DNA of 34,560 bases, from the NCBI RefSeq assembly GCF_000517265.1, contig NZ_AYSJ01000009.1, positions 1 to 34,560 on the forward strand. Reading direction: 5' to 3'. Source of the DNA: Photorhabdus khanii NC19. GTDB taxonomy: Bacteria; Pseudomonadota; Gammaproteobacteria; Enterobacterales; Enterobacteriaceae. Shown piece by piece: positions 1 to 11,343 of the stretch. The position numbers were made by a program, and so were the translations under genes. Below the pieces are notes generated by a model that searched no databases, was not told the DNA's origin, and saw nothing but the letters and a program-made list of their open reading frames with translations. Numbering within the stretch: position 1 is the first letter of the stretch; every line of letters starts with the position of its first letter.

Positions 1-136
1 CTGTCGTTCGCGGTTTTTTTCAACAAAATGTGCATTTTTGGTTTTTTTTTACACAAAAACGGATATCATCGACAGTAATTATTCCCAAACTAAAGTAGTA
101 TAAATGAATAAATGCGGGAAAAGGTTCAAATCTACT

Positions 137-826
137 ATGCAATTTAAAGAACAAAGAAAAGCTTCCCAGAAAAACCTTTCTTATCTTTTAGCTGAAAAAA
201 TCGGACAACAGATTTTGTCTGGTGAATATAAAACTGAAACCATCCTCCCTGGTGAAATAGAACTCGCTGAACAGTTCAACGTCAGCAGGACCTCTGTTCG
301 CGAAGCGATAAAAATACTTGCAGCCAAAGGTATGCTATTACCTCGCCCACGTATTGGTACTCGCATCATGCCAACTATGCACTGGAATTTCCTTGATCAG
401 GATTTATTAAAGTGGTGGATGAATCGTGATAATCTTAACCAGGTGATTGAACACTTCCATATAGTGAGATTGGCAATAGAACCACAAGCTTGCTTTCTTG
501 CTGCAAAAAATGCCACACAAGAACAAAAGAAGCAGCTTTTACAACTAATAGATGAAATGTATCTGTTGAAAGAAAATTTCAACCGGGAAAAATGGATAGA
601 TATTGATTACCAGTTTCACCACACCATTTATAAATCCTGTGGAAACCCATTTTTAGGTTCCTTTGCCAACTTATTTCGTCCAGTTTATCAGAACTATTTC
701 GAAGCTATTATTTCCGACAAAGTTGTGCAACTGGAAGATCATAAAACAATTGTTGATTCAATCATCAAAGGTGACAGTCGCAGAGCACTTCTCGCTTGCC
801 AAAAGTTATTAACAGAGCATGAATGA
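137..826 (+). CDS. yieP: FadR-subfamily GntR transcriptional regulator YieP
   Basis: A 229-residue protein with an N-terminal winged helix-turn-helix (about residues 12-78, including the SRTSVREAIKILAAKGML recognition region) and a C-terminal all-helical FCD ligand-binding domain (about 95-220, with the metal-ligand type histidines of that family). It matches E. coli YieP in length and along its whole course, starting ten residues before QKNLSY. For that reason I chose the ATG at 137 over an in-frame ATG at 104; an AAAGG stretch ends 12 bases before it. It is followed after 68 bases by hsrA in the same direction, the same pairing as in E. coli. The ligand is not known to me. Function as a DNA-binding repressor or activator is inferred from the family. 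Confidence 0.88.
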   Translation: MQFKEQRKASQKNLSYLLAEKIGQQILSGEYKTETILPGEIELAEQFNVSRTSVREAIKILAAKGMLLPRPRIGTRIMPTMHWNFLDQDLLKWWMNRDNLNQVIEHFHIVRLAIEPQACFLAAKNATQEQKKQLLQLIDEMYLLKENFNREKWIDIDYQFHHTIYKSCGNPFLGSFANLFRPVYQNYFEAIISDKVVQLEDHKTIVDSIIKGDSRRALLACQKLLTEHE

Positions 827-894
827 TCTTATATAGTAATGTGTTAGATTAATATCTAATTGAACATTGGTTAATAAATACAGCAGGACGATTA

Positions 895-2292
895 ATGGTA
901 AAAACCGCTCGTAATATGGCGGGGCTACCCTGGATTGCTGCAATAGCTTTTTTTATGCAAGCTTTAGATGCAACAATTCTCAACACAGCATTGCCCGCTA
1001 TTGCTGAAAGCCTCGAACACTCACCTCTGGCGATGCAATCTGCTGTTGTCAGCTATACTCTGACTGTTGCTTTGCTAATTCCAGTCAGTGGCTGGCTAGC
1101 AGATCGTTTTGGTACCCGCCGGGTATTTATTTTTGCTGTGTCCTTATTTTCTTTCGGCTCCCTAGCCTGTGCTTTGTCAGGTAATTTGGCTTTTCTGGTT
1201 ATTTCCCGTGTAATTCAGGGAATTGGTGGTGCAATGATGATGCCGGTAGCCCGCCTTGCCTTATTACGCGCATACCCACGTAGTGAACTTTTACCCGTTA
1301 TGAATTTTGTCACCATGCCAGGATTAGTAGGGCCAATTCTTGGTCCTATGCTTGGTGGGTTACTAGTCACTTATGCTACCTGGCATTGGATATTTATTAT
1401 CAATATTCCAATTGGTTTATTGGGGATTATTTATGCTAAAAAGCATATGCCTAATTTCACAATGCCAAAGCGTTCATTCGACTTTTTCGGTTTCATACTT
1501 TTTGGACTGAGTTTAGTCATGGTTTCCGTTAGTTTAGATTTACTGGGGGAGAGTTCGTTACCAGGCTATATACCTCTCATAGTTATGGTCGGCGGTTTTA
1601 TGATATTATTTGGCTACCTGATGCATGCCAGAAAACACCCTCAACCACTTATCAGTCTGAAGTTATTCCGTACTCGCACATTTTCTATCGGTATTATCGG
1701 TAATATTGCTACGCGCCTGGGAACTGGGTGTATTCCTTTTCTGATGCCTCTGATGCTACAAGTTGGTTTTGGTTATTCAGCAATCCTTGCCGGGATGGCG
1801 ATGGCACCAACAGCTATCGGTTCTGTTATAGCTAAATCTTTTGTTACTAATGTATTAACACGTTTCGGTTATCGTAAAACTCTGGTTAGCATAACAGTCA
1901 TCATCGGATTAATGATTTCCCAATTTTCACTGCAATCACCAGAAATGTCCGTTGCTCTTTTAGTTATCCCACTATTTTTACTAGGTATGGCAGTATCCAT
2001 TCAATTTACTTCGATGAATACCATTACTCTGGCTGATCTGACCGATAATAATGCCAGCTCAGGAAATAGTTTATTAGCGGTAACTCAACAGTTATCTATT
2101 AGTTTCGGTGTTGCAGCAAGTGCGGCTATCCTCCGTTTCTATGAGTCTATACCTTATGGAACAACAGTCGATAATTTCCAAAACACTTTTATTACAGTGG
2201 GAATAATTACTTTACTCTCTTCTTCCACCTTCCTGTTATTACATAAGGAAGATGGAGATAATATGATCAAGGATAAGAAACAGAGTACTTAA
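895..2292 (+). CDS. hsrA: MFS multidrug-type exporter HsrA (DHA2 family)
   Basis: A 465-residue integral membrane protein of the major facilitator superfamily, DHA2 (14-TM drug:H+ antiporter) type. The N-terminus carries the family signature [14 protein letters not shown], and loop 2-3 has motif A ([13 protein letters not shown], about residues 62-74). Hydrophobic segments run through to about residue 450 and end in a short charged tail. It is close to E. coli HsrA/YieO along its length. AGGA at about 884-887 gives a good ribosome site. Its stop codon overlaps the stop codon of rbsR by four bases in convergent orientation, leaving no room for a terminator between the two transcripts. The substrate cannot be read from sequence; the name reflects homology only. 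Confidence 0.9.
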   Translation: MVKTARNMAGLPWIAAIAFFMQALDATILNTALPAIAESLEHSPLAMQSAVVSYTLTVALLIPVSGWLADRFGTRRVFIFAVSLFSFGSLACALSGNLAFLVISRVIQGIGGAMMMPVARLALLRAYPRSELLPVMNFVTMPGLVGPILGPMLGGLLVTYATWHWIFIINIPIGLLGIIYAKKHMPNFTMPKRSFDFFGFILFGLSLVMVSVSLDLLGESSLPGYIPLIVMVGGFMILFGYLMHARKHPQPLISLKLFRTRTFSIGIIGNIATRLGTGCIPFLMPLMLQVGFGYSAILAGMAMAPTAIGSVIAKSFVTNVLTRFGYRKTLVSITVIIGLMISQFSLQSPEMSVALLVIPLFLLGMAVSIQFTSMNTITLADLTDNNASSGNSLLAVTQQLSISFGVAASAAILRFYESIPYGTTVDNFQNTFITVGIITLLSSSTFLLLHKEDGDNMIKDKKQST

Positions 2293-3290
2293 GAACGGGA
2301 AACTGAGTTACGCTCAATCAATGTTGGAGTTAATACTAACAACTTAGGATCACTCTCCGGGTTATCCATCCGACAAAGCAAAGTATCAACAGCCAGTTTT
2401 CCCAATTCATCTTTTGGCTGATGAATGGTTGTCAACGGTGGGATCATATAAGGGGCCAGGTCGATATCATCATAACCAATGATCGAGATATCATCCGGCA
2501 CGGAAAGCCCTGCTCGGTAAAGAGCCTGATAAGCACCAACAGCCATTGCATCATTGCCAGCAAAAACAGCTTCAGGCAGTTCTGGATTTTGCAGTAATTT
2601 TTGCATTGATTCAAAACCACCAGCAAATTCAAAATCACTATAAATTTCATATCCTTCAGGAATAACAAGGCCAGCATCTGCCATTGCCTTTTTATATCCT
2701 TCCAACCGATGACTAGCAGGCGTTTTATCTTGTGGACCTGCAATACAGGCTATTTTCTTAAAACCACAGCTAATAAGGTAATTAGTGGCCATCTCTCCTC
2801 CCAACAAGGAGTTGTCCTGAATTACATCGCTAACAATATCAAATGGAGACCAATCCATCATAACCATCGGCAAAGGGGGATAACGGCGCAAAACATCACA
2901 GGAATTGTGTTGGTTCTCAGTACACATGATCAACACCCCATCTACCCGCTTTTGCAGCAACGTTTCCATGCTGTAATCCATTCGTTTGGTATCACCTTCT
3001 GTATTACACAAGATAAGGCTGTAACCACGTTCATAACAGCTTCTTTCAACCCCTCTTACAATTTCAGCATAAAAAGGGTTATTACTGGTTGTTACCAACA
3101 TACCAATGGTTTTTGTTTGCTTGATTTTAAGACTTCGTGCAAGCGCCGATGGAGCATAATTTAATTGCTCAATAGCATCATTAACTTTCTTTTTTACACC
3201 ATCACTGACATAACGGTTATTATTAATAACATGAGACACTGTTGATGTGGAGACGCCTGCAAAACGAGCAACATCTTTCATTGTAGCCAC
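2289..3290 (-). CDS. rbsR: Ribose operon repressor RbsR (LacI family)
   Basis: A 333-residue LacI/GalR-family regulator. The N-terminal HTH ([23 protein letters not shown], so about residues 1-45 with the hinge helix ending near SALARSL) is followed by a periplasmic-binding-protein-like sugar domain that contains TGNDAMA- and IGYDDI-type motifs (here AGNDAMAVG and [12 protein letters not shown]). It is nearly collinear with E. coli RbsR. It lies two bases downstream of rbsK as the last gene of the rbs operon, so the operon is autoregulated: the perfect palindrome at 8124-8141 matches the operator known for this family. Ribose is expected to release it from DNA. Confidence 0.95.
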   Translation of the reverse strand: MATMKDVARFAGVSTSTVSHVINNNRYVSDGVKKKVNDAIEQLNYAPSALARSLKIKQTKTIGMLVTTSNNPFYAEIVRGVERSCYERGYSLILCNTEGDTKRMDYSMETLLQKRVDGVLIMCTENQHNSCDVLRRYPPLPMVMMDWSPFDIVSDVIQDNSLLGGEMATNYLISCGFKKIACIAGPQDKTPASHRLEGYKKAMADAGLVIPEGYEIYSDFEFAGGFESMQKLLQNPELPEAVFAGNDAMAVGAYQALYRAGLSVPDDISIIGYDDIDLAPYMIPPLTTIHQPKDELGKLAVDTLLCRMDNPESDPKLLVLTPTLIERNSVSRS

Positions 3291-3292
3291 AG

Positions 3293-4222
3293 TCAGTCCT
3301 GTTCAGTTAAAAATGCATCAATTTCATTTCGCCACGGGACAGAAGGTTGAGCTCCCTGACGGGTTACCGCTATTGCAGCAGCAGAGTGGGCAAACCGTAC
3401 CGCAGATAACATTGCTTTTCCTTCCAGCAAAGCTGTCACAAACGCGCCATTGAAAGTATCTCCCGCCGCAATAGTATCTACAACTTTAACTTTAAATCCC
3501 GGAACAATTTCTCCTTTCTGACCTTTTTCACTCAACCATACACCACGGCTACCCAATGTGATAATAACTGTTTCAATACCTTTATCGTGCAATATCTGAG
3601 CCGCTTTTTCCGCACCTGAATCATCGTTTACTGTAATTCCAGTCAGGTATTCAGCTTCAGTTTCATTCGGAGTAATAATATCCACCAGCGAGAGCAGTTG
3701 ATCAGATAATTTTTGTGCCGGTGCCGGATTAAGTATTACTTTCGTATCATTTTTTTTAGCTATCTCTGCGGCAAGTTGTACAGTTTCCAATGGAGACTCA
3801 AGTTGCATTAATAATGCATCCGCCTCTTCAATAATATTTTGGTAGCGATAGAAATATTTCGGTGTCAGTGCAGCATTAGCCCCCGTATTGATACCAATCA
3901 CATTTTCACCTTGCTGATTAACGAAAATCAACGCTACACCGGTTGTTTCCCCTTCGATAACTTCAATGCCAGAAGTTTTAATATTATCCATTGCTAATTG
4001 CTGGCAGATACGGGAACCAATATCGTCCTCACCGACACAAGCAATAAATGCAATATCAGCACCACTGCGACCTGCTGCTACCGCCTGATTAGCACCTTTA
4101 CCACCAAAAGCAATCTGGTATTGTTTCCCGATCACCGTTTCACCCGGACGAGGGAACGATTCAAGATTCAAAATATGGTCAGCATTAATGCTGCCAAGCA
4201 CTGCAAGTTTTGCTGTACCCAT
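3293..4222 (-). CDS. rbsK: Ribokinase RbsK
   Basis: A 309-residue PfkB-family sugar kinase that phosphorylates D-ribose to ribose 5-phosphate in the cytoplasm, feeding the pentose phosphate pathway. The first PfkB signature ([17 protein letters not shown], about 39-55) and the second ([13 protein letters not shown], 249-261) are intact. Asp255 in AAGD sits at the position of the catalytic base. Its length equals that of E. coli RbsK. It lies between rbsB (62-base gap) and rbsR (2-base gap) on the same strand, in the standard rbs order. Confidence 0.97.
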   Translation of the reverse strand: MGTAKLAVLGSINADHILNLESFPRPGETVIGKQYQIAFGGKGANQAVAAGRSGADIAFIACVGEDDIGSRICQQLAMDNIKTSGIEVIEGETTGVALIFVNQQGENVIGINTGANAALTPKYFYRYQNIIEEADALLMQLESPLETVQLAAEIAKKNDTKVILNPAPAQKLSDQLLSLVDIITPNETEAEYLTGITVNDDSGAEKAAQILHDKGIETVIITLGSRGVWLSEKGQKGEIVPGFKVKVVDTIAAGDTFNGAFVTALLEGKAMLSAVRFAHSAAAIAVTRQGAQPSVPWRNEIDAFLTEQD

Positions 4223-4284
4223 TAAATCTATTCCTTTTCCATTATGCCGTTACCATCAATTAGCAACAGCACAGTAATACCGAT

Positions 4285-5175
4285 TTATTTTTTAATAACC
4301 AGCTCCAGTTCTACAGGAATAACAGCATCAACTTTTTTGCCTTTCAGCACCTTGTCCGCTGTCTGAATGCCAATGATACCAATCTGATCAGGACGCTGAG
4401 CGATTGTCGCGCCTAATTTCCCACCTTGAACAGCTTTGATACCCTCTGCCGTGCCATCAAAACCAACAACTAATACATCTCTTTTACCTGCTGTCTGTAA
4501 AGCACGCAGAGCCCCCAACGCCATCTCATCATTCTGAGCAAATACAGCTTGTATAGCCGGATGAGCTGTCAGTAAGTTCTGCATAACATTCAAACCCTTA
4601 GTACGGTCAAAATCAGCGGGCTGACTAGCCAGCACATTAAGCTTATGTTCTTGTACTGCTTTATTAAATCCTTCACCACGTTCACGGACAGCAGAAGTGC
4701 CAGTAATACCTTCTAACTGAATAATGTTGGCTTCATTCCCTAATTTTTCAGCAATAAAATCACCCGCTATTTTACCACCTAGGCGGTTATCAGAAGCAAT
4801 ATGGCTGACAACCGTACCTTTATTCGCTATCCGATCGAGAGTAATTACTGGAATTTTCGCATTGTTAGCTATGATAATGGCATTACCTACAGCATCAGAA
4901 TCAGTTGGGTTAATCAGCATTAGTTTAGTACCACGTACCGTCAAATCCTGAACATTAGCTAGTTCTTTCGCTGGATTATCCTGAGAATCCAATACAATTA
5001 GGTTATAGCCCAACTTATCCGCCTCTTTTTGAGCACTCTCTTTCATGGAGACAAAAAATGGATTATTTAGTGTAGAAATGACTAGCGCGATAGTATCTTT
5101 CGCTAACGCATTTACACTTATAGTCGCGCCTAGTACAACAGCAGATAAAATTGTGACTAATTTCTTCATTCTCAT
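4285..5175 (-). CDS. rbsB: Ribose ABC transporter periplasmic binding protein RbsB
   Basis: A 296-residue secreted solute-binding protein (periplasmic binding protein type 1). The signal peptide is clear: a basic start (MRMKK), a hydrophobic core and a probable cleavage after VNALA, leaving a mature protein beginning KDTIALVIS as in E. coli. The body carries the conserved [15 protein letters not shown] and [19 protein letters not shown] stretches that form the ribose pocket and the interdomain hinge. It binds D-ribose and delivers it to RbsAC; in E. coli the same protein also feeds the Trg chemoreceptor. It lies 24 bases downstream of rbsC. Confidence 0.97.
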   Translation of the reverse strand: MRMKKLVTILSAVVLGATISVNALAKDTIALVISTLNNPFFVSMKESAQKEADKLGYNLIVLDSQDNPAKELANVQDLTVRGTKLMLINPTDSDAVGNAIIIANNAKIPVITLDRIANKGTVVSHIASDNRLGGKIAGDFIAEKLGNEANIIQLEGITGTSAVRERGEGFNKAVQEHKLNVLASQPADFDRTKGLNVMQNLLTAHPAIQAVFAQNDEMALGALRALQTAGKRDVLVVGFDGTAEGIKAVQGGKLGATIAQRPDQIGIIGIQTADKVLKGKKVDAVIPVELELVIKK

Positions 5176-5199
5176 TATATTATTTCCTGTAGGATGAGG

Positions 5200-6171
5200 T
5201 TATTTACCACTTTTGTTATCAACCAGAACTGCCAGCAATATTACACTTGCTTTAACAATCATCTGGTAGTTAGAAGAAATACCTAATAAATTTAAGCCAT
5301 TATTTAAAAAACCGAGGATTAGCGCACCAATCAAAGTCCCCGTAATTAATCCCTTACCACCAGCCAGACGGGTTCCGCCCAAAACGACAGCAGCAATAGC
5401 ATCCAATTCATAACCACTCCCCGCCATTGGTTGAGCCGAAGAAAGACGGGCCACTTCAATAATACTTGCTAATGCCGTCAGTAAACCGCATAAGGCGTAA
5501 ACGATAATCTTGATTTTATCGACACTGATACCAGACAAACGGGTAGCCGATTCATTACCACCCAGAGCATAAATATAACGACCTAAGCGGGTGTGGTGCA
5601 GGAGATACCATGCAATAACAAAAATGATCAACATCAGCCATATTGGAGTAGGAATTCCCAATGGGCGACCAATACCAAACCAGCCAAACAGATCCGCATT
5701 ATTACTGAATCCTGTATTTATTGGGCTACCATCAGTATAGACGCGGGTTATTCCACGAAGTAATAACATCATGACCAAAGTGGCAATAAAAGCCTGTACT
5801 TTACCTTTAGCAATGATTATTCCTGTACAAGCACCGATCGCAGTACCTAAAGCCAAAGCCCCCACTACAGCCACCAGCGCATTAACTTCCATACCAACCA
5901 ATGAAGCGGCTACTGCGCCTGTTAATGCAAGCAATGAACCAACAGACAGATCAATACCCGATGTTAAAATAACCAATGTCATCCCAACTGCCATAATGGC
6001 ATTGACTGATGTCTGTTGCAGAATATTAAACAAGTTATTTAACGTGAAAAAATTTGAGCTAAGAGAAGAAACTACGGCTATCAATACTAACAACGCAATC
6101 AATGACTTTTGCTTCAGTAACCACTCTTTAGTAAACCAACGCTTAGATGTCGGTGATATGTTCGAATTCAT
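5200..6171 (-). CDS. rbsC: Ribose ABC transporter permease RbsC
   Basis: A 323-residue inner-membrane permease of the BPD_transp_2 (RbsC/XylH/AraH) family. It has multiple hydrophobic segments and the family loop SGIDLSVGSLLALTGAV (about residues 70-86). A cytoplasmic coupling stretch near AIAAVVLGGTRLAGGKG (about 255-275) contacts the ABC subunit. Length and sequence closely match E. coli RbsC (321). The start codon lies six bases after the rbsA stop, which suggests coupled translation. Confidence 0.96.
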   Translation of the reverse strand: MNSNISPTSKRWFTKEWLLKQKSLIALLVLIAVVSSLSSNFFTLNNLFNILQQTSVNAIMAVGMTLVILTSGIDLSVGSLLALTGAVAASLVGMEVNALVAVVGALALGTAIGACTGIIIAKGKVQAFIATLVMMLLLRGITRVYTDGSPINTGFSNNADLFGWFGIGRPLGIPTPIWLMLIIFVIAWYLLHHTRLGRYIYALGGNESATRLSGISVDKIKIIVYALCGLLTALASIIEVARLSSAQPMAGSGYELDAIAAVVLGGTRLAGGKGLITGTLIGALILGFLNNGLNLLGISSNYQMIVKASVILLAVLVDNKSGK

Positions 6172-6177
6172 ACTGAA

Positions 6178-7683
6178 TTACTCCCGAATCGTTCCATATT
6201 GTTTGCCAACAGCCGCCGCCATCAAAATTTCTTGAGTTGCCTGTTCAGCAAAAAATTCTCCGCTGATATGACCTTCATACATGACCAAAATACGATCACT
6301 CATTCCTATCACTTCCGGCATTTCAGAAGAAACAAGGATGATACTCAAGCCCTCTTTTTTGAACTGATTAATGAGTTGATAAATTTCTTTTTTTGCACCG
6401 ACATCGACTCCCCGCGTCGGCTCATCCAAGATAAGAATTTTAGGTCTGGTCATTAATCCACGAGCAATTGCCACTTTTTGCTGATTACCCCCAGAAAGCA
6501 GGTTAATCGTCTGCTCCATTGAAGGTGTTTTGATATTAAATAACTTGATAAAGTCATTGACTGCCTGCTGCTCTTTTTTATGGTTCAGGCTACCTGATTT
6601 ATTACTAAAATAACGTAAAGCGGTAAGAGACATATTCTCTTTAACCGACATATCCAAAACTAATCCATCACACTTCCGATCTTCTGAAATATAAACAATC
6701 CCACAAGCTAACCCATCCTGAGAACGACGGGTTACAACAGGCACCCCATCCAGAGTAATTTGTCCTTGAGTTTTTGGCAACGCACCATAAATAATTTTCA
6801 CTAATTCAGTGCGACCAGCCCCCATCAACCCCGATATACCCAAAATTTCTCCACTATAAAGGGAAAAGCTAACATTTGTCACACCGGGACCAGAAATTTG
6901 CTTAACTTCAAGCCGCTTCTTACCACGAGGCAAATTTAGGCGAGGATATTGCTCTTCCAGTTTTCGCCCAACCATCATTTCAATCAGCGTCTCTTCTTTT
7001 AACTGCTTTACCGGCTTTTCACCAATAAATTGTCCATCACGGAATACTGTAACATCATCGCAAATTTCAAAAATTTCTTTCAGACGATGAGAGATATAAA
7101 CAATACCGCACCCCTGCAATGTCAGTTCACGTATTACGTTAAACAATGATTCAGTTTCTGTATCAGTCAGTGCATCAGTTGGTTCATCCATAATGATAAC
7201 TTTGGATTCAAAACTCAGCATCTTAGCAATCTCAATCATTTGCTGATCACCGATAGAAAGTTCAGCTACCCGCCAGTGACTGCTGTAACTTAAATTCAAC
7301 TTTTTCAAAAGGCGATCGGCTTCCTGATACATTTTTTTCCAATCAATGGCACCAAATTTATTAACGAATTCACGCCCCAGGAAAATATTTTCTGCAATAG
7401 TCAGTTGAGAAATAAGATTTAATTCTTGATGGATAATCCCAATACCCGCGTCCTGAGAGGATTTAGGACCAGAAAAAGTCACTTCTTTTCCCAAATAATG
7501 AATTGTGCCTGTATCTTTGGTATATATTCCGGTCAACACTTTCATCATCGTGGATTTACCTGCACCATTCTCCCCTACCAATGCCATGACTTTGCCCGGA
7601 TAAACACGTAGTGCAGCGCCGGATAATGCTTTAACACCAGGAAAAGATTTACTAATTCCTTTTAGTTCCAGTGCAGGTCGCAT
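6178..7683 (-). CDS. rbsA: Ribose ABC transporter ATP-binding protein RbsA
   Basis: A 501-residue protein with two fused ABC ATPase domains. The first has Walker A GENGAGKS (about 38-45), signature LSIGDQQM, Walker [12 protein letters not shown] and a switch ISHR. The second has GLMGAGRTE in place of a canonical Walker A, signature LSGGNQQK and Walker [13 protein letters not shown]. This asymmetry, with a degenerate second Walker A, is normal for sugar transporters of this group. I prefer the ATG at 7683 over an in-frame GTG at 7689. It is five bases after a GAGG ribosome site, and the resulting 501 residues equal the E. coli length. It energises ribose import with RbsC and RbsB. Confidence 0.95.
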   Translation of the reverse strand: MRPALELKGISKSFPGVKALSGAALRVYPGKVMALVGENGAGKSTMMKVLTGIYTKDTGTIHYLGKEVTFSGPKSSQDAGIGIIHQELNLISQLTIAENIFLGREFVNKFGAIDWKKMYQEADRLLKKLNLSYSSHWRVAELSIGDQQMIEIAKMLSFESKVIIMDEPTDALTDTETESLFNVIRELTLQGCGIVYISHRLKEIFEICDDVTVFRDGQFIGEKPVKQLKEETLIEMMVGRKLEEQYPRLNLPRGKKRLEVKQISGPGVTNVSFSLYSGEILGISGLMGAGRTELVKIIYGALPKTQGQITLDGVPVVTRRSQDGLACGIVYISEDRKCDGLVLDMSVKENMSLTALRYFSNKSGSLNHKKEQQAVNDFIKLFNIKTPSMEQTINLLSGGNQQKVAIARGLMTRPKILILDEPTRGVDVGAKKEIYQLINQFKKEGLSIILVSSEMPEVIGMSDRILVMYEGHISGEFFAEQATQEILMAAAVGKQYGTIRE

Positions 7684-7690
7684 AACCACC

Positions 7691-8110
7691 TCAAAATGTC
7701 ACACCAGCACAAAGGATGATATTAGCATAAGGAGAATTCTCTCCTGTGAGAATCATCGCTCGGCTATACTCCGTTTTCTCTTTCAATATATTATGACTGA
7801 TATATTCCACAATAATTGAATTCCCTTGTTGTTCCTCTAGTTCCTTAATCTGAGATAATATTAATTGATGTATCAAAGGATTATAGATAATGATCTCCTC
7901 TGCCAAAAATGCAGCTTCAACCTGCATTTCCTGAGTCACGACATTAAGAACGGATATAAAACTAGGGATCCCCTGGGTTAGCGCTAAATCAATCCGCTGG
8001 GCTGAAGAAGGAATTGGTAACCCAATGTCACCAATTGTAATCTGGTCAGTATGCCCCAGCCGAGAAATTACGGCTGAAATTTCAGAATTAAGTAATACAC
8101 CTTTTTTCAT
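7691..8110 (-). CDS. rbsD: D-ribose pyranase RbsD
   Basis: A 139-residue cytoplasmic enzyme that interconverts the pyranose and furanose forms of ribose, supplying the furanose that ribokinase uses. It equals E. coli RbsD in length and keeps the family's SRLGHTD motif (His20 is the catalytic histidine), the RIDLALTQG stretch and the C-terminal [16 protein letters not shown]-type end. Here the Cys of E. coli ECSPYANI is replaced by Asn (ENSPYANI). It is the first gene of the rbs operon; GGAA lies seven bases before the ATG. Confidence 0.95.
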   Translation of the reverse strand: MKKGVLLNSEISAVISRLGHTDQITIGDIGLPIPSSAQRIDLALTQGIPSFISVLNVVTQEMQVEAAFLAEEIIIYNPLIHQLILSQIKELEEQQGNSIIVEYISHNILKEKTEYSRAMILTGENSPYANIILCAGVTF

Positions 8111-8123
8111 TTTTTTATTCCAT

Positions 8124-8141
8124 TAGCGAAACGTTTCGCTA
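8124..8141. promoter_or_regulatory. RbsR operator (perfect 18-bp palindrome)
   Basis: The 16-bp core AGCGAAACGTTTCGCT (8125-8140) is an exact palindrome extended by a T/A pair on each side. It matches the known LacI-family RbsR operator core. It lies between the rbsD start codon and the predicted -10 element, just over the expected transcription start, so bound RbsR would block initiation of the rbs operon. Confidence 0.88.
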
Positions 8142-8148
8142 TTAAAGT

Positions 8149-8176
8149 AATATAGAAAGTAACATTTAAAATGCAA
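8149..8176 (-). promoter_or_regulatory. Predicted sigma-70 promoter of the rbs operon
   Basis: Read on the minus strand: -35 TTGCAT (8176-8171), a 16-base spacer, and -10 TATATT (8154-8149). The transcription start would be near 8142, directly abutting the RbsR operator. Spacing and position fit repression by RbsR and activation from the upstream CRP-like site. Confidence 0.65.
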
Positions 8177-8193
8177 CATTAATAATACAAAAG

Positions 8194-8219
8194 TGTGATC
8201 GTTATCGATAACGTTTCGA
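8194..8219. promoter_or_regulatory. CRP half-site and possible second RbsR-like operator
   Basis: TGTGA at 8194-8198 is one perfect CRP half-site; the second half (8205-8209, TCGAT) is poor. The centre, about 8201.5, lies near -60 from the predicted rbs start, the usual class I CRP position. Overlapping it is the palindrome CGTTATCGATAACG (8200-8213). TCGATAACGTTTCGA (8205-8219) has one half close to the RbsR operator (CGTTTCG), so an auxiliary operator about 80 bp from the main one is possible. E. coli rbs is known to be CRP-activated; binding here is inferred. Confidence 0.42.
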
Positions 8220-8376
8220 CAATAAAAAAACCAAAAATAAACGTTAACTGATTGAATATTTGACGCTGAATCGATTTTTAAGGTAAATATAGTCTTCATC
8301 AATAAATGATGATTAAAATCTATGAAGAAGAATGATTAGATTTTATTTATCCCAACAGATAACATTGGTATGAATT

Positions 8377-9876
8377 ATGCGAACAGTGGAAAAAATAGCT
8401 TGTTTAAGTAACTATCTGGAGAGTGGTCTGTATGAAAGACAACTGACGATTCGTTTATGCCTGCTAGCTGCACTGTGCGGGGAAAGCGTTTTCCTGCTTG
8501 GTCCCCCAGGGATCGCGAAAAGTCTGATAGCCCGCCGATTAAAATTTGCGTTTCGTGATGCCAGAGCATTTGAGTATTTGATGACCCGTTTCTCCACTCC
8601 CGAAGAAATTTTTGGTCCTCTTTCTATTCAGGCATTGAAAGAAGAAGGACGTTATCAGCGACTGACCACTGGCTATTTACCTGAAACTGAAATTGTCTTT
8701 CTCGATGAAATATGGAAAGCAGGCCCGGCAATTCTCAATACCTTGCTGACTGCAATTAACGAAAGAAAATTCAGGAATGGGGATACAGAAGAGAAAATTC
8801 CGATGCGATTACTGATAACAGCATCTAATGAATTACCTGAAACAGATAGCAGCCTTGAGGCTCTTTATGACCGAATGCTAATCCGTATTTGGTTGGATAA
8901 AATTCAAGAAAAACAGAACTTCCGGGCACTACTTACTAACCAAAAAGATGAAAATGATAACCCTGTCCCAGAAAATATTCAGATAACAAGTGAAGAATTT
9001 CATCAATGGCAACAAGAGATTAATAAAATAGTCCTACCAGAGAATTGTTTTGATATTATCTATCATCTACGCCAGCAACTTGATGCAACAGAACATTCAC
9101 CTTACGTTTCAGATCGGCGCTGGAAGAAAGCAATTCATTTATTACAAGCTAGTGCTTTCTTCAATGGCAGAAGAGAAATATCGCCACTTGATTTAATATT
9201 GTTGAAAGATTGTCTGTGGTATGATCTTCACTCTTTCAAATTATTACCTCAATATCTGAATACTCTCATGATCGAACAAGCCTATCAGCAAAGAGTATCA
9301 TCTCAGCAAATTGATTCACTTTATCACCAATGGATTCAAGCCCGTCAGGATAAAAATAATCAGCAGGCGTTGTACCTGGAAAAACAAACAGGCTTGTTTG
9401 GACGCAAAATACAATATTCGCTACCCGATCACATCAATGAAGAAAAATTGACTTTGTTCCTGCATACACCTCTTCATATCCATGATATTCAAGTTAATTT
9501 TATTGAAGCGGAAAAAAAGATGCTAAATACCTGGATAAATAAAGGTGGAAGTTTACCAGCCCGCTTGAACGGTATCGGTTTTCCACAAGATATAGCAGCC
9601 GAAATTAATTCAGCACATCAACCAGAGATTTTTGATATTAGCCGTCGTTCCTCTACTTTATATTTACCGGATAGTCAATATCAACAAAACGAAAAAAACA
9701 GCGAGTGGTTGGAAAAACTGGAAAAAATTAACCAAGAGATTCACCATCAACGCCAATTATTTAGTCAGCATCAACCATGTATATTCATTGAAAACCATTG
9801 GGTTGCTGCAATAGAACAAAGTTTTATCCAACTGACAGATAAAATCAACCAGTTGAAAATAAAAATGGGCAGTTAA
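8377..9876 (+). CDS. ravA: MoxR-family AAA+ ATPase RavA
   Basis: A 499-residue AAA+ ATPase of the MoxR branch (E. coli RavA is 498). Walker A is GPPGIAKS (42-49), Walker B EIVFLDE (105-111) and sensor 1 the Asn in LITASNELP (about 151). The C-terminal part, including the LARA-type domain, is present at full length. In E. coli RavA forms hexamers, works with ViaA, binds the lysine decarboxylase LdcI and is linked to respiratory complexes and aminoglycoside sensitivity. viaA follows after three bases, so the pair is co-translated. The ribosome site before the ATG is weak. Confidence 0.95.
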   Translation: MRTVEKIACLSNYLESGLYERQLTIRLCLLAALCGESVFLLGPPGIAKSLIARRLKFAFRDARAFEYLMTRFSTPEEIFGPLSIQALKEEGRYQRLTTGYLPETEIVFLDEIWKAGPAILNTLLTAINERKFRNGDTEEKIPMRLLITASNELPETDSSLEALYDRMLIRIWLDKIQEKQNFRALLTNQKDENDNPVPENIQITSEEFHQWQQEINKIVLPENCFDIIYHLRQQLDATEHSPYVSDRRWKKAIHLLQASAFFNGRREISPLDLILLKDCLWYDLHSFKLLPQYLNTLMIEQAYQQRVSSQQIDSLYHQWIQARQDKNNQQALYLEKQTGLFGRKIQYSLPDHINEEKLTLFLHTPLHIHDIQVNFIEAEKKMLNTWINKGGSLPARLNGIGFPQDIAAEINSAHQPEIFDISRRSSTLYLPDSQYQQNEKNSEWLEKLEKINQEIHHQRQLFSQHQPCIFIENHWVAAIEQSFIQLTDKINQLKIKMGS

Positions 9877-9879
9877 CAA

Positions 9880-11337
9880 ATGATTAGCCTAACCACTCTT
9901 GATCTTTTATTGTCAGTAAACGAAGGAGAACTGATAGAAGAGATCATATTAACTCTTCTGGCCTCACCTCAGTTAGCTATCTTTTTTGAAAAATATCCTC
10001 GTTTAAAACGTGCGCTACTGAAAGACATTCCCGGTTGGAAACAAGATTTACAACAAAGAATTAAAGAAGCGCTAATTCCTGCCCCCCTGGCAGAAGAATT
10101 TCAGTTATATCAACAAGTACTGTCTGCCAACACCAATAATTTTTATCTTAAACTTCCCGATATTCTGGAAATACTGAACCAAATTAAATCCCCTTTTATT
10201 GAAGAAGCACAGAAATTGGTAATCGGCACCACTGATCATTCAAATGCATTACAAATCCTGTTTATCCAACGATGGCGGCTCAGCCTGATCCTGCAAACTA
10301 CAACTTTCCACAAGAAATTACTGGAACAAGAAAAAGAGCAATTACTGGCAGAATTGCAACAACGGCTAACACTAAGCGGTAATCTTGATCCTGTTTTCAG
10401 TGAAAATGACAGGGCGGCGGGACGGTTATGGGATATGAGTAAAAGTCAGTTAAACCATTCCCGAAATGATGAACAGTTATTGATTCGCTACAGTGAATTT
10501 CTTCACCAACAACCCGAACTGGAAAAACTGGCTCAATTACTTGGTCGTAGCCAATCTGCAAAATCAAAACCACAGGAAAGCCATCTTCTCGAACCCTTTA
10601 CTACCATTGAACAGACACCTGATACCGTTCCTGAGCAGGTAAATGGCATAGGGCAAAGTGATGATATTTTACACCTGTTACCAACAGAACTGGCAATATT
10701 AGGAATTGAAGATCTGGAATATGAATTTTATCGCAGATTGGTGGAAAAGCGCTTATTGACCTATCGCTTACAAGGCGATAGCTGGCAACAGAAAACAACA
10801 TTACAACCAGTCACTCATTATAATAAGGAGGAAAAGCCAAGAGGGCCATTTATTGTCTGTGTGGATACTTCCGGCTCTATGGGAGGATTCAATGAAAAAT
10901 GTGCCAAAGCTTTTTGTCTGGCACTGTTGCGCATCGCACTAGCAGATGATCGTAACTGTCACATCATGTTATTTGCTACAGAAATTGTACACTATGAACT
11001 ATCTTCACCAGATGGTCTGGAGCAAGCTATTCGTTTTCTCAGCCAGACTTTTAGAGGAGGAACAGATTTAGCTTTTTGTCTGGCAAGTACAATAGAAAAA
11101 ATGAAAGAGCAATGTTGGAAAGATGCTGATGCTGTTGTTATTTCAGATTTCATTGTCCAGCGTTTACCGGACCCACTAATCCATCAGATAAAAAATCTGC
11201 AACAGCATCAGCAACACCGCTTCCATGCGGTCTCCATGTCCCAATATGGTAAGCCCGGTATTATGCGGATATTCGATCATATCTGGCGTTTTGATACCGG
11301 ACTCAAAAGCCGTTTACTGCGAAAATGGCGTCACTGA
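9880..11337 (+). CDS. viaA: VWA-domain protein ViaA, partner of RavA
   Basis: A 485-residue protein with a helical N-terminal half and a C-terminal von Willebrand factor A domain from about residue 320. The metal-ion-dependent adhesion site is intact (DTSGS at 329-333, preceded by FIVCV; the later Thr of FRGGTDL and the Asp of VISDF fit the MIDAS set). E. coli ViaA (483) stimulates RavA ATPase and associates with fumarate reductase and Nuo. The gene is three bases after ravA and convergent with asnA, with only a six-base gap between stop codons. Confidence 0.94.
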   Translation: MISLTTLDLLLSVNEGELIEEIILTLLASPQLAIFFEKYPRLKRALLKDIPGWKQDLQQRIKEALIPAPLAEEFQLYQQVLSANTNNFYLKLPDILEILNQIKSPFIEEAQKLVIGTTDHSNALQILFIQRWRLSLILQTTTFHKKLLEQEKEQLLAELQQRLTLSGNLDPVFSENDRAAGRLWDMSKSQLNHSRNDEQLLIRYSEFLHQQPELEKLAQLLGRSQSAKSKPQESHLLEPFTTIEQTPDTVPEQVNGIGQSDDILHLLPTELAILGIEDLEYEFYRRLVEKRLLTYRLQGDSWQQKTTLQPVTHYNKEEKPRGPFIVCVDTSGSMGGFNEKCAKAFCLALLRIALADDRNCHIMLFATEIVHYELSSPDGLEQAIRFLSQTFRGGTDLAFCLASTIEKMKEQCWKDADAVVISDFIVQRLPDPLIHQIKNLQQHQQHRFHAVSMSQYGKPGIMRIFDHIWRFDTGLKSRLLRKWRH

Positions 11338-11343
11338 ATTGAA

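Noticed and set aside
1-103. Inverted CTGTCG/CGACAG (1-6 and 70-75) and T-rich stretches before yieP
   Set aside because: The arms are short and far apart. A promoter could lie here, but no good -35/-10 pair was found.
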